A stretch of DNA of 64,000 bases from NCBI RefSeq assembly GCF_029869925.1, contig NZ_CP118605.1:1054001-1118000 (forward strand), given 5' to 3'. Both the position numbers and the translations under genes were made by a program. Positions 39,559 to 49,036 of the stretch are shown piece after piece. The first letter of the stretch is position 1. Every line of letters starts with the position of its first letter. Under the pieces are notes generated by a model. It ran no database searches, had not been told where the DNA came from, and worked only from the letters and a program-made list of their open reading frames with translations. The stretch is from Microbulbifer bruguierae. GTDB lineage: Bacteria; Pseudomonadota; Gammaproteobacteria; Pseudomonadales; Cellvibrionaceae.

Positions 39559-40578
39559 ATGAGCACGCTGATCCGCGCAACGAACCTGTGGGGATACGAT
39601 GATCTGGTGAGAATCCGCGGTGGCGACCCGCAGCCACTGCTGAGGAGACACCGGATAGCACCAGCGGAATTCCGGGATGACGAGTCATTCCTGATCTTCC
39701 GGGATATGGCCGCGCTGCTCGAGGACACCGCGGCGACGCTGGGCTACCCTGAATTCGGCCTGAAGCTGGCGGAATTCCAGGGCATGGATATCCTCGGACC
39801 CATTTCCGTGATCGCCCGCAGTTCATCCACCGTAGGAACCGCTCTCGAGAGCATCGCGCGCTATCTCCATCTGCACTGCCCTGCGCTGGCACTGAACCGG
39901 ACTCTGGAAGGCGCTCCCCATCAACGGGTTATCAAATTCGATTACAGCATCAATGACGATGAGATAGGCACCGGTGTTCAGACCTACGAACTGGGCCTCG
40001 CCAATGCGATGCAGGTGATGAAGTTACTGTGCGGTGAAGATTTCGCGCCGCTCGGTGTTTTCCTGATGCACGCGCCCATGGCAGGTAAGCAGACATACGG
40101 AGAAATCTTCCAGTGCCAGGTCCACTTCCATCAGGTCTGGTACGGTTTTTACCTGCCTGCCTCTGTGTACTCGATTCCACTGTCCAGCGTTGATCACCAG
40201 ACCTGGCAACTGGCGGAACACTTTCTGAATTCACAGAAGACGCCCAACGCGAGCACAATTACGGAAGATGTGGTCCGGTTGATCCGAGGTCTTCTGCCCA
40301 CCGGTCAGTGCGACAGTGATGCCGTCGCCGCCTCCCTGTCGATGCACAAACGCACCCTGCAGCGCAGACTCGCCGGGGAAAAGACCACGTTCGAACAGTT
40401 GCTCGCAGAAGAGCGACAGAAACTGGCCAGGGACTATTTGTCAGAAACGAATCTTAAGCTCAGCCAGATTGCCGGACTGCTCGGCTATTCAGAACAATCC
40501 GCGCTAAACCGGGCCTGTAGGGACTGGTTCGGCACCACGCCCCGTGCGCTCCGCGCCCACCTGCTGAACCAACCGTGA
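39559..40578 (+). CDS. AraC-family transcriptional regulator with Arabinose_bd-type sensing domain
   Basis: A 339-residue regulator. The C-terminal 100 residues carry the AraC HTH pair (VAASLSMHKRTLQRRLAGEK and LSQIAGLLGYSEQSALNRAC). The N-terminal 190 residues match the Arabinose_bd-type domain of the OruR/ArgR-like AraC branch (ARSSSTVGTALESIARYLHLHCPAL in part). It is divergent from the monooxygenase gene, so it probably controls the monooxygenase-hydrolase pair in response to their substrate. GAGGG precedes the ATG. Confidence 0.9.
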   Translation: MSTLIRATNLWGYDDLVRIRGGDPQPLLRRHRIAPAEFRDDESFLIFRDMAALLEDTAATLGYPEFGLKLAEFQGMDILGPISVIARSSSTVGTALESIARYLHLHCPALALNRTLEGAPHQRVIKFDYSINDDEIGTGVQTYELGLANAMQVMKLLCGEDFAPLGVFLMHAPMAGKQTYGEIFQCQVHFHQVWYGFYLPASVYSIPLSSVDHQTWQLAEHFLNSQKTPNASTITEDVVRLIRGLLPTGQCDSDAVAASLSMHKRTLQRRLAGEKTTFEQLLAEERQKLARDYLSETNLKLSQIAGLLGYSEQSALNRACRDWFGTTPRALRAHLLNQP

Positions 40579-40771
40579 TCGCACACCGTCCGAAAAACGA
40601 ATGTAAAGGCACTGGCACAGGCATATAGATCAGGAGAAACTGACAAAAAGCGGAAAGCGATGAAGCAACTGAGACAGCCAGGGCACACAGTGATCGCCAG
40701 TTCCTATGACTTGTCTCGTAACGCATTCCGCGACTTTGTTAGAATTCACCGCCCTATTTCCGGAAACGACC

Positions 40772-41836
40772 ATGAACGCCAGCACCGAAGCAACCTTACC
40801 GATCCGCCTGACCCAATACAGCCATGGTGCCGGCTGCGGCTGCAAGATTTCCCCGGCAGTGCTCGATCAGATCCTCGCCGGCAGCGGCTCGCAACTGTCT
40901 GATTCCAGACTTTGGGTGGGCAACGACTCGCGGGACGATGCCGCGGTTTACGCGCTGGACAATGAGCGTGGCGTCGTATCGACCACCGATTTTTTCATGC
41001 CCATCGTCGACGATCCCTATGACTTCGGCCGTATCGCGGCCACCAATGCCATCAGCGACATCTACGCCATGGGCGCCGATCCGCTGATGGCGATCGCCAT
41101 TCTGGGGTGGCCGGTGAATGTATTGCCGCCGGAAGTAGCGCGGGAAGTCATTCGCGGCGGCCGCGCGGTGTGTGACGCGGCGGGTATTCCGCTAGCTGGC
41201 GGTCACTCCATCGACGCACCCGAACCCATCTTTGGCCTTGCGGTAACCGGTGTCGTGGAAAAGCGCTGGCTCAAACGCAACGACACAGCCAGCGCAGGCT
41301 GTCGCCTGTATCTCACCAAACCGCTGGGGATCGGCGTTCTGACTACGGCCGAGAAACAAGGCAAGCTGCGCGAAGAGGATACCGGTACCGCCCGCGACCT
41401 GATGTGCACCCTCAACCGTCCCGGCAGCCGTTTCGCCCGCATATCTGCGGTAGCTGCCATGACCGACGTCACCGGCTTTGGCCTGCTCGGTCATCTGGTG
41501 GAAATGGCGGACGGCAGCGGCCTCACTGCACGGCTCAATTACCGAGCGGTACCGCGCATCGCCAACGTGGAGCACTACCTCGAACTCGGCTGTATCCCGG
41601 GAGGCACCGGGCGTAATTTCGCCAGCTATGGCCACCGAGTAGAGCTGACAGATGAATCCTACCTGCCACTGCTTGCGGACCCGCAGACCAGCGGCGGTCT
41701 GCTGATCGCCGTCGAGCCGGACGGCGAAGCAGAATTTCTCGCCGCAGCGCGCGCACTCGACCTGCAGCTGTCACCCATTGGTGAACTGGTTGCGCGCAAT
41801 GGCGGCGAGCGAGACGTTGCGGTAATCGTCACATGA
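40772..41836 (+). CDS. selD: Selenide, water dikinase
   Basis: Makes selenophosphate from selenide and ATP. The start at ATG 40772 gives 354 residues. The N-terminal [11 protein letters not shown] has Cys22 and Lys25, equivalent to E. coli Cys17 and Lys20; the residue is Cys, not selenocysteine (no TGA here). [23 protein letters not shown] and [13 protein letters not shown] match the AIR-synthase fold. The stop overlaps the mnmH start by four bases, so selenophosphate is probably channelled to tRNA 2-selenouridine. No selA or selB is in this window. Confidence 0.96.
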   Translation: MNASTEATLPIRLTQYSHGAGCGCKISPAVLDQILAGSGSQLSDSRLWVGNDSRDDAAVYALDNERGVVSTTDFFMPIVDDPYDFGRIAATNAISDIYAMGADPLMAIAILGWPVNVLPPEVAREVIRGGRAVCDAAGIPLAGGHSIDAPEPIFGLAVTGVVEKRWLKRNDTASAGCRLYLTKPLGIGVLTTAEKQGKLREEDTGTARDLMCTLNRPGSRFARISAVAAMTDVTGFGLLGHLVEMADGSGLTARLNYRAVPRIANVEHYLELGCIPGGTGRNFASYGHRVELTDESYLPLLADPQTSGGLLIAVEPDGEAEFLAAARALDLQLSPIGELVARNGGERDVAVIVT

Positions 41837-42975
41837 GTGAAGACGACGCGAACAATCAAAGCGATCACAACAGCAACCGGAGCGACACCGCCAACTACCG
41901 GGAAATATTTCTGCACGACCTGCCGCTAATCGATACCCGCGCACCAGTGGAGTTCAATAAGGGCTCCTTTCCCAACGCCGTCAATCTGCCACTGATGACC
42001 GATGTCGAGCGCCAGAAAGTGGGCACCTGCTACAAGCAAAAAGGCCAGCAGGCAGCCATCGTCCTCGGTCACGAATTGGTGAGTGGTGAAATAAAAAATG
42101 CGCGTGTCGCGGCCTGGGCAGCATTTGCCCGCGCCCACCCCGAAGGCTACCTGTTCTGCTTCCGCGGCGGCTTACGCTCCCGGATCAGTCAACAGTGGCT
42201 TGCACAGGCGGGAGTCGACTATCCGAGGATATCCGGCGGCTACAAGGCAATGCGCACTTTTCTGATCGAGGAAATCGAGAGTGCCGTGCGCGAGTGCCGG
42301 TTTACCATTGTCGGCGGTATGACCGGCACCGGGAAAACCGAAGTGCTGGCACAGCTGGATAACGCGGTAGACCTCGAAGGCCATGCCAATCACCGCGGCT
42401 CCAGCTTCGGCAAGAAAGCCACTCCGCAGCCATCGCAAATCGGGTTTGAAAATGCTCTGGCCATCGACTTTCTCAAACGTCGCAACGCCGGGCAACAGCA
42501 ATTTGTACTGGAGGACGAAAGTCGTCTGATCGGCCGTTGCTCGCTGCCTTTGTCATTGCACCAGGGCATGCGCACCTACCCTCTGGTGTGGCTGGATGAT
42601 GCACTGGAAAGCCGGATTGAGCGAATTCTGAAAGACTACGTCATCGACCTCTGCGCCGAATTTGTCTCGCTACATGGCGAAGTGGAAGGCCGGCAACTGT
42701 TTGCCGTCACCCTGCGCCAGAACCTGGCCAACATTACCAGGCGACTGGGAGGCGAGCGCTTCCGCGAACTGGATTCCATGATGCAGGATGCGTTGAAGCA
42801 GCAACTGGCCCACGACACCGTCGATCTTCACCGCCACTGGATCACCGCCCTGCTGCGGGACTACTACGACCCCATGTACGTCTACCAGCTGGCGCAGAAA
42901 GGCGATCGCATTGTATTCCGCGGCAATCAGCGGGACGTTGTTGCCTTTCTGCGGGCACAGTACGAAGAAGGCTGA
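41833..42975 (+). CDS. mnmH: tRNA 2-selenouridine synthase
   Basis: Replaces sulfur by selenium at 2-thiouridine-34 of tRNAs. The 380 residues hold an N-terminal rhodanese domain with active-site Cys109 (CFRGGLRSR) and a P-loop domain with [12 protein letters not shown] (161-168). [17 protein letters not shown] and [20 protein letters not shown] are family hallmarks. It overlaps selD and is followed 44 bases later by the transporter genes, forming one selenium unit. Confidence 0.95.
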   Translation: MSEDDANNQSDHNSNRSDTANYREIFLHDLPLIDTRAPVEFNKGSFPNAVNLPLMTDVERQKVGTCYKQKGQQAAIVLGHELVSGEIKNARVAAWAAFARAHPEGYLFCFRGGLRSRISQQWLAQAGVDYPRISGGYKAMRTFLIEEIESAVRECRFTIVGGMTGTGKTEVLAQLDNAVDLEGHANHRGSSFGKKATPQPSQIGFENALAIDFLKRRNAGQQQFVLEDESRLIGRCSLPLSLHQGMRTYPLVWLDDALESRIERILKDYVIDLCAEFVSLHGEVEGRQLFAVTLRQNLANITRRLGGERFRELDSMMQDALKQQLAHDTVDLHRHWITALLRDYYDPMYVYQLAQKGDRIVFRGNQRDVVAFLRAQYEEG

Positions 42976-43019
42976 AACAAACCGATACCGATTTTTCCAC
43001 ATTGATCTGGAGAACACTT

Positions 43020-43937
43020 TTGAAACTGCAAACAAAAATCCCCCGCCGCAGAAACCGCAGCGCCAGTTTCTTTGCCAGCCTGTTGCTGTTGCCGATTACA
43101 CTGTTGTTCGGCTCTGCGGCAATTGCCGAAGAAATCACCGGTGAAGAAAAATCGCAGCAAGTTCTGCGCGTCTCCGCCATTCCCGATGAAGCCCCCACCG
43201 AACTGCAGCGAAAATTCAAACCCTTGGGACAATATCTGGAACAACAACTCGGCATGGCGGTGCGATTCGTTCCGGTCACCGATTACGCCGCGGTTGTGCA
43301 GGGCCTGGCCGCCGACAAAGTCGATCTGGCTTGGCTGGGTGGTTTCACTTTTGTACAGGCTCGCCTGCAAACCGGCAATGCCATCCCTCTGGTACAGCGG
43401 GAGCGGGACAGAAACTTCACCAGTAAATTCATCAGTGCTGATCCTGCGGTAAAAACCCTTCAGGACCTGAAGGGTAAAAGTTTTGTGTTTGGTTCCATTT
43501 CCTCCACCTCTGGCAGCCTGATGCCCCGCTACTTTATGGCGAAAGACGGCATAAAACCGGAAACTTTTTTCAGCCGCGTCGCCTACTCCGGTGCCCACGA
43601 TGCCACGGCTGCCTGGGTACAGGCTGGCAAGGCCGATGCCGGCGTACTTAATGCCGCAGTGTGGGACAAACTGGTGGCGAGTGGCAAAGTAGATACCAGC
43701 CGGGTACGGGTACTCGCCACAACCCCGCCCTACTTCGATTACAACTGGACGGTACGCGGCGACCTCGCTCCGGAACTGACTGCGAAAATCAAGGCCGCGT
43801 TCCTTGCGCTGGATCCGCAAATACCACAGCACAAAACAATCCTCGAGCTGCAAGCGGCGGAGCGCTTTATCGAAACCGCACCGGAGAATTATCAATCCAT
43901 TGAAGATGCGGCGCGTTCGGTAGGACTGCTGAAGTGA
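43020..43937 (+). CDS. Putative selenate/selenite ABC transporter, periplasmic binding protein
   Basis: A 305-residue PhnD-like binding protein of the type found next to selD/mnmH and annotated as putative selenate-binding (TIGR04553 family, from memory). The start is TTG 43020, with GGAG seven bases upstream, giving a signal peptide (basic RRRNR, then a Leu-rich core, cleaved after AIA). GQYLEQQLGMAVRFVPVTDYAAVVQGLAADKVDLAWLGGFT, quoted in parts (GQYLEQQLGMAVRF, VDLAWLGGFT), and GSISSTSGSLMPRYF match the PhnD group. Family members may bind phosphonate or phosphite; the selenium setting favours an oxyanion of selenium. Confidence 0.85.
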   Translation: MKLQTKIPRRRNRSASFFASLLLLPITLLFGSAAIAEEITGEEKSQQVLRVSAIPDEAPTELQRKFKPLGQYLEQQLGMAVRFVPVTDYAAVVQGLAADKVDLAWLGGFTFVQARLQTGNAIPLVQRERDRNFTSKFISADPAVKTLQDLKGKSFVFGSISSTSGSLMPRYFMAKDGIKPETFFSRVAYSGAHDATAAWVQAGKADAGVLNAAVWDKLVASGKVDTSRVRVLATTPPYFDYNWTVRGDLAPELTAKIKAAFLALDPQIPQHKTILELQAAERFIETAPENYQSIEDAARSVGLLK

Positions 43938-44749
43938 TCGCAACGCTGCGCAATGTGCAGGTAGCTTATCCCGCATCCACAGGTGGAGATCCGGGGCGAG
44001 GTCTGGAGGAGATCAATCTCGCGCTGCGGGGCGGCGAGCATGTTGCCATCATAGGGCCTTCCGGAGCAGGCAAAAGTACCTTACTGCGGCTGCTTGCAAC
44101 CGCGCAGCGACCTTCCGCCGGTTATATCACGCTCGCCGACTGCAATCCCTGGGGACTCGGCACACGCGCGCGTCAGCGGTTGCGCACCCGTATTGGACTG
44201 ATTCAGCAGTCCCCACCACTGCCGCCGCGCCAGCGGGTAGTTACCGCGATTAGTGCCAGCCGCACCGGGCAGTGGCCGCTGTGGAAAAGCCTGGCCAACC
44301 TTGCCTATCCCCTGGATATGGCAAACATTGCGCGGGAACTCAGTAAGCTGGACCTGAGTGACAAGATTTTCCAGCGCTGCGGCCAGCTCTCCGGAGGGGA
44401 GTTGCAGCGTGCCGCCATCGCCCGCACTCTTTACCAGCGCGCGGAAATCATCCTCGCGGACGAGCCGGTATCCGCTATGGACCCGGTATTGGCTGAACAC
44501 ACACTGGATCTGCTGAACCGGGAATGCCGGCAATACAATGCCACTCTGGTCGTCAGCCTGCACAATCTGCAACTCGCGCTCAAGTACTTTCCCCGGGTGA
44601 TCGGCCTGCGCCATGGGCGCATCCAGTTCGACAAGGCGGCGGCGGAAATCAGCCAACATGAGTTGGACGCACTTTACGCCAACGAACAATTGCGCCCGAC
44701 GGCAGTTGCTCATGCCGCAGCCTGGTCCGATAACAGGTCCCGCTGCTAA
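43934..44749 (+). CDS. ABC transporter ATP-binding protein of the selenium importer
   Basis: A 271-residue PhnC-type ATPase. Walker A GPSGAGKST, signature LSGGELQRAA, Walker B EIILADEPVS and the switch His (VVSLHNLQLAL) are all present. GTG 43934 overlaps the stop of the binding-protein gene. The C-terminal 25 residues are a variable tail. It energises the two membrane subunits that follow. Confidence 0.92.
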   Translation: MIATLRNVQVAYPASTGGDPGRGLEEINLALRGGEHVAIIGPSGAGKSTLLRLLATAQRPSAGYITLADCNPWGLGTRARQRLRTRIGLIQQSPPLPPRQRVVTAISASRTGQWPLWKSLANLAYPLDMANIARELSKLDLSDKIFQRCGQLSGGELQRAAIARTLYQRAEIILADEPVSAMDPVLAEHTLDLLNRECRQYNATLVVSLHNLQLALKYFPRVIGLRHGRIQFDKAAAEISQHELDALYANEQLRPTAVAHAAAWSDNRSRC

Positions 44750-44753
44750 CACC

Positions 44754-45629
44754 ATGCGCAAGGCTGCGACCAACCCGCAAAAGTCCGACGTCTACAGAGC
44801 GTCATCCTATACCGGCCCGCGAGATCCGGCCGCGGTCCCCCGCCTGCTCATCACCCTGCTCGCAATACTACTGCTCTGGCCCGGCCTGTATTTCAGCGAG
44901 CTGAACCTGGCGGTACTGTTTGATCGCGACAGTACCCGGGCCATGGGTGCCCTGCTCACCGACGCCTGGCCTCCGGCACACACGCCGGACTTTCTCGCAG
45001 TGCTGGGACCAGCAACACTGGAGACTCTGGCCATTGCCGTAGCGGGAATTGCACTCGCGCTGCCGCTTGCCACGGTCGCCTCACTGCTTGCGACTCGCGC
45101 GCTGTCCCGCACTGCCTTCGAACGTAATGGCGCGCCATCGCTACTGGGCCGCGGCCTGCGATGGCCGATGCGCGCACTGCTGATCCTGCTGCGCAGCGTG
45201 CCGGAGATTGTGTGGGCACTGCTGTTTGTGCGCGGCGTGGGCCTGGGGCCAACCGCCGGAGTACTGGCTATCGCCATCACCTACAGCGGTATGCTCGGCA
45301 AGGTGTATGCGGAGATTTTTGAATCCGTTGACCAGCGACCGGCGCAGGCGCTGCTCGGTTCCGGCGCATCCCGGGTCAGCGCGTTCCTGTATGGCATTCT
45401 TCCCAATGCCAGCGGCGAGCTGATTTCCTATACCGTATATCGCTGGGAGTGCGCCCTGCGTGCCTCCGTGGTAATGGGATTTGTCGGTGCGGGCGGGCTC
45501 GGCCAACAACTCGAACTGTCCCTGCGTATGTTTGCCGGCAGTGAGGTGCTGACCATTCTGCTCGTGTTTCTATTCCTGGTGTTGCTGGCAGATAGTTTAA
45601 GCCGGGTGCTGCGGGTACGGCTTACATGA
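44754..45629 (+). CDS. ABC transporter permease 1 of the selenium importer
   Basis: A 291-residue PhnE-type permease from ATG 44754, four bases after the ATPase stop; the frame upstream of this overlaps the ATPase gene and is not used. About six membrane helices; the coupling EAA-type motif is EIFESVDQRPAQALLGSGASRVSAF. RSVPEIVWALLFVRGVGLGPTAG is typical of PhnE-like subunits. Its stop overlaps the second permease gene. Confidence 0.9.
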   Translation: MRKAATNPQKSDVYRASSYTGPRDPAAVPRLLITLLAILLLWPGLYFSELNLAVLFDRDSTRAMGALLTDAWPPAHTPDFLAVLGPATLETLAIAVAGIALALPLATVASLLATRALSRTAFERNGAPSLLGRGLRWPMRALLILLRSVPEIVWALLFVRGVGLGPTAGVLAIAITYSGMLGKVYAEIFESVDQRPAQALLGSGASRVSAFLYGILPNASGELISYTVYRWECALRASVVMGFVGAGGLGQQLELSLRMFAGSEVLTILLVFLFLVLLADSLSRVLRVRLT

Positions 45630-46444
45630 CGCAACCAAACAGCAAAAAAAGCACACGGCAGCACTCAGGCTACCCGAGCCCCATCGGCAATCTCCTGTTG
45701 CTGGTGATTCTGTTATTGATCGTGGTTGCCGCTTTCAGATACCTCCAGCTGGATTTTTCCGCATTGACGGCGAGCGAGAACCTACGACAAATGGGCGGCT
45801 ATCTTGCCGAGTTTCTGCACCCGGATATTTCGACACCACACCTGCTGGCATTAAGCCGCGGCGCGGCAGAAACTCTGGCTATGTCCGTGGCCGGCACGCT
45901 GCTGGCAGCAATGAGTGGAATTGTGATGGCACTGCCGGCCGCCGGGTATTTTGGCTGGTTGGCAAAACAGCTGAGCCGGGGACTACTGAATGTCCTGAGA
46001 TCCATTCCCGAACTGGTGTGGGCAGCACTGATGGTGTTGGCGGCGGGACTCGGCCCTAATGCCGGCACTCTGGCACTGGCGCTGCACACCGCCGGTGTGC
46101 TGGGACGCCTGTTCGCGGAAGCTCTGGAAAATACTCCACCCACGGCCACCGAGGCAGTGCGCCTGAGCGGCGGATCCCACAGCGAGGCTTTCTGCTACGG
46201 CACCCTGCCCGCTCTGTGGCCACAGCTGGCGGCCTACACCCTTTACCGCTGGGAAAACAATATCCGCATGTCCAGCGTGCTCGGCTTCGTGGGTGCCGGC
46301 GGTCTGGGGCAGATGCTATACATCCATCTCAGCCTGTTCCAGCAGGCCCAGGCAGCGACAGTGATTCTCGCCATTTTGATGCTGGTACTCGCCGTCGACA
46401 GCTTCAGCCAGTGGCTGCGACGGCGAGGTAACCCGGGATATTGA
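45626..46444 (+). CDS. ABC transporter permease 2 of the selenium importer
   Basis: A 272-residue PhnE-type permease, clearly paralogous to permease 1 (both have RSIPELVWA/RSVPEIVWA, GLGPNAGTLALA/GLGPTAGVLAIA and YRWENNIRMSSVLGFVGAGGLGQ or its equivalent). The EAA-type loop is EALENTPPTATEAVRLSGGSH. Two different permeases imply a heterodimeric channel. This is the last gene of the six-gene selD-mnmH-transporter unit. Confidence 0.9.
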   Translation: MTQPNSKKSTRQHSGYPSPIGNLLLLVILLLIVVAAFRYLQLDFSALTASENLRQMGGYLAEFLHPDISTPHLLALSRGAAETLAMSVAGTLLAAMSGIVMALPAAGYFGWLAKQLSRGLLNVLRSIPELVWAALMVLAAGLGPNAGTLALALHTAGVLGRLFAEALENTPPTATEAVRLSGGSHSEAFCYGTLPALWPQLAAYTLYRWENNIRMSSVLGFVGAGGLGQMLYIHLSLFQQAQAATVILAILMLVLAVDSFSQWLRRRGNPGY

Positions 46445-46488
46445 ATCGTTTGCCCCGGGAAATCCTCGAACATCCCTGAGCCGTAATG

Positions 46489-47532
46489 CTATTTACAAAG
46501 CTTTGCCTTTTCTCTCGACGTGGCGAACATCGCTTTGCGAACCTTCGCTATATAGTCCCCATCCACAAATTCTTGCGGCAGGGGATTGAGCAGGTAATAA
46601 AAATCATCGCCGCGCTTACCTGCGGCTCTCGCCTGCTCCGATGCCAGCAACTCGTCCGGGTGCAACGGCGTAATGACCCGGATAGTAAGTTCAGGATTCA
46701 TACGCTGCAGTGCGCCGGCGGTTCCGAGGTGACCCTCACTGTGAAAACTGCCGTTCACATGAATCACCTGACCACCAGGAAACTGCGCCAGCGCGCGGTC
46801 TATGGATTCTGCCATGGTATTGTCCCGGGTGATTTGCGCCAGGTAGGCCTGACGCTGATGCTCGCCCGGCACCTCCTCCGCCCCTCCCATCAGGCGGTAA
46901 AAGCGTTCGTCGTAGCCGGCAATGTCGGCAAAAGGTTGCTGTGCGATATAGCCTTTTTCTTCGTCATCCAACTTGTGCAAGTAGTCATCACCCTGGCGAC
47001 CGATGCAGCGCACCAGATCCCCCGGCGCATTGGCGGCAATCACTGGTATGCCATTCCGCTTGGCGTATTCAACCAGCGGCCGGTAACTTCCCGTATAGTT
47101 TTTCCAAGCGGGGGCCTCGTCAACCAGATAACGTTCCCCCACTGTACCGGCAACATAACGATCCAGAATCCCCTGCTGGTCCCGGGCAAACATCTCCATG
47201 CTCAGAAGGGTCGCTCGCCTGCTGTTGTTCATTTGGTGATTGTTGCGGTGAAGGCCGGCAAGCACCCGGGCCTCCAGCAGGTGTGATGCCTGGTTACCAT
47301 GATATTCGCCGATAAACACCACATCCGCACTACTCAGAGATGCGATAAGCAGATCCAGTGAAACAGCACGGTGTGATGAATCCAGCAATTGATAGTCGTA
47401 AGCCGTGACGAGATGGACCGCCGAAGAAAGATCCTCGCCCGACGTTCCAGAAGTACCAGCACAGCCACTGAGAGTGGTAGCAGCGTAAATACAGGAAAAT
47501 AAACAGGAGCGCAAAACGTCTACTTTTCTCAT
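46489..47532 (-). CDS. ChaN-family lipoprotein
   Basis: A 347-residue lipoprotein from ATG 47532: signal peptide MRKVDVLRSCLF with lipobox LSGC. The ChaN fold is recognised from VVFIGEYHGNQASHLLEARVL (motif EYHGN), LLSMEMFARDQQGILDRYV, the DEAPAWKNYTGSYRPLVEYA segment and HVNGSFHSEGHLG. ChaN of Campylobacter binds haem and is linked to iron uptake; other members lack a known role. It is separate from the iron locus here and lies 126 bases downstream of the secretion operon on the same strand. The alternative start is GTG 47553. Confidence 0.87.
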   Translation of the reverse strand: MRKVDVLRSCLFSCIYAATTLSGCAGTSGTSGEDLSSAVHLVTAYDYQLLDSSHRAVSLDLLIASLSSADVVFIGEYHGNQASHLLEARVLAGLHRNNHQMNNSRRATLLSMEMFARDQQGILDRYVAGTVGERYLVDEAPAWKNYTGSYRPLVEYAKRNGIPVIAANAPGDLVRCIGRQGDDYLHKLDDEEKGYIAQQPFADIAGYDERFYRLMGGAEEVPGEHQRQAYLAQITRDNTMAESIDRALAQFPGGQVIHVNGSFHSEGHLGTAGALQRMNPELTIRVITPLHPDELLASEQARAAGKRGDDFYYLLNPLPQEFVDGDYIAKVRKAMFATSREKAKLCK

Positions 47533-47658
47533 TGGGCTAACGGGAATGGTCACTTGTTGATATAGCCACTACGTTAAACTTCCAACTATTGAGGCCAAAG
47601 TCACTTACAGGTATTCCAGCTACCTCGTGACAATCAAGCTATTTTTTCGCCAAAGAAA

Positions 47659-49032
47659 TCAGCGCTCTCGCAGCGCCTCCCCCGCCTGATTGAAAGGCTT
47701 GATCAAATAATCGAAGACTGTTTTCGAACCGGTTTTCACGTCCACCGTCGCCACCATCCCCGGCACTATCGGAAACTCCTTTCCCGCACTATTGATCAGA
47801 GCATGTGAGTCCGTGAGGATAAGCACGTGGTAAAAGTATTCGCCCGGCTTGGTTTCATCCTGAATGGTATCCGGTGAAATGGTCGTCACCTTGCCATCGA
47901 GTCCACCGTATATCGAGTAGTCGTAAGCGGTGATTTTTACCTTGGCTGCTTGCCCCGGATGAATAAATGCAATATCACGCGGAGAGATTTTTGCCTCAAT
48001 CAACAGGCGGTCATCCAGCGGCACGATTTCCATCAAGCGGCCATTCGGTGGAATGACACCGCCAATTGTCGTCACTTCAATATCCTTGACGATACCGCGG
48101 ACAGGTGATTTGAGGGTCAAGCGAGTCAGGGAGTCCGCTCTCCCTTCGATTACCGAACTCAGCGCCTCGACTTCCGCGCTGACACCGGCCAGTTCCTCTC
48201 TGGCCCGCACCATGTATTCGGACTGCGCTTCCTTGATTTTCAAATCAAGCTCGGATTTTTGCCGGCTTAACCGCAGCACTTCCACATTGCTGGCCGCACC
48301 GGAAGCAACCAGCGAGCGGGTAATCGACAACTCCTTCTGAACCAGATCCCGCGACTCCCGTAAACTGCTGAGAGAATCCTGCAGGCTCTGCTGGCGGGTC
48401 TGGTATAGCTTTTCTTCCTTCGCCAGTAATTCCTTATGTTGTGACAGTTCTTCCGGAAAATGCAGCTCAGTTCCGTTTACTTCGGCGCTGATACGAGCGG
48501 AACTGGCCAGTGCCGCGCGGTACCTGGCTTCGCTCTCTTCTACATTGGAGCGAATTTTCGTAGGGTCCAGTTGTGCCAGTATCTGGTCCCTCTCAACAAT
48601 ATCGCCCTCGGCCACGTTCAGCCGGGTAAGAATCCCCCCTTCCAGGGATTGGATAACCTGCGCTCGGGACGTAGGAATGACTTTTCCAGACCCTTTGGAT
48701 ACTTCGTCGACGCGGGCAAAGTAAGACCAGCCCAGCAGGCAAAGCAGCAATAGAAACAGTATCCAGATTACGCGACTGGATCCGGACAGCGCACTGTCAT
48801 CGGCTTCTTCACGGTAATGGGAGCCGGCATTGTGAAAATCCGCTTCCAGCATGGCCACATTGGCGGCCGCACCCGCTACATACTTGCGGCTACTGATTGC
48901 CGATTCGTGCTGTGCCGTCGCAACTTTGGGTTCCGTCGCCGCTCTTCCCTGGGCGCTGTTTTGTTCACTTGTAGTAGCGCGGGGTGCTTGCACCGGAGAT
49001 GAAGCTGCAACTGTTCGATTCGCTTTCGCCAT
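47659..49032 (-). CDS. Type I secretion membrane fusion protein (HlyD family)
   Basis: A 457-residue periplasmic adaptor. An unusual Ala/Thr/Gln-rich cytoplasmic N-terminus of about 90 residues precedes one membrane helix (VIWILFLLLLCLLGWSYFA). Then follow a lipoyl/barrel-sandwich half (GSGKVIPTSRAQVIQSLEGG), a long coiled-coil hairpin (about 165-300) and the second half with TIGGVIPPNGRLMEIVP and PGMVATVDVKTGSKTVFDYL, the family C-terminus. It would link the ABC exporter to TolC. It starts four bases after the ABC stop. Confidence 0.93.
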   Translation of the reverse strand: MAKANRTVAASSPVQAPRATTSEQNSAQGRAATEPKVATAQHESAISSRKYVAGAAANVAMLEADFHNAGSHYREEADDSALSGSSRVIWILFLLLLCLLGWSYFARVDEVSKGSGKVIPTSRAQVIQSLEGGILTRLNVAEGDIVERDQILAQLDPTKIRSNVEESEARYRAALASSARISAEVNGTELHFPEELSQHKELLAKEEKLYQTRQQSLQDSLSSLRESRDLVQKELSITRSLVASGAASNVEVLRLSRQKSELDLKIKEAQSEYMVRAREELAGVSAEVEALSSVIEGRADSLTRLTLKSPVRGIVKDIEVTTIGGVIPPNGRLMEIVPLDDRLLIEAKISPRDIAFIHPGQAAKVKITAYDYSIYGGLDGKVTTISPDTIQDETKPGEYFYHVLILTDSHALINSAGKEFPIVPGMVATVDVKTGSKTVFDYLIKPFNQAGEALRER

Positions 49033-49036
49033 CCGT

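Noticed and set aside
40772..41836. Selenocysteine in SelD
   Set aside because: The active-site codon is Cys (GAGCGCK motif) and no in-frame TGA is present.
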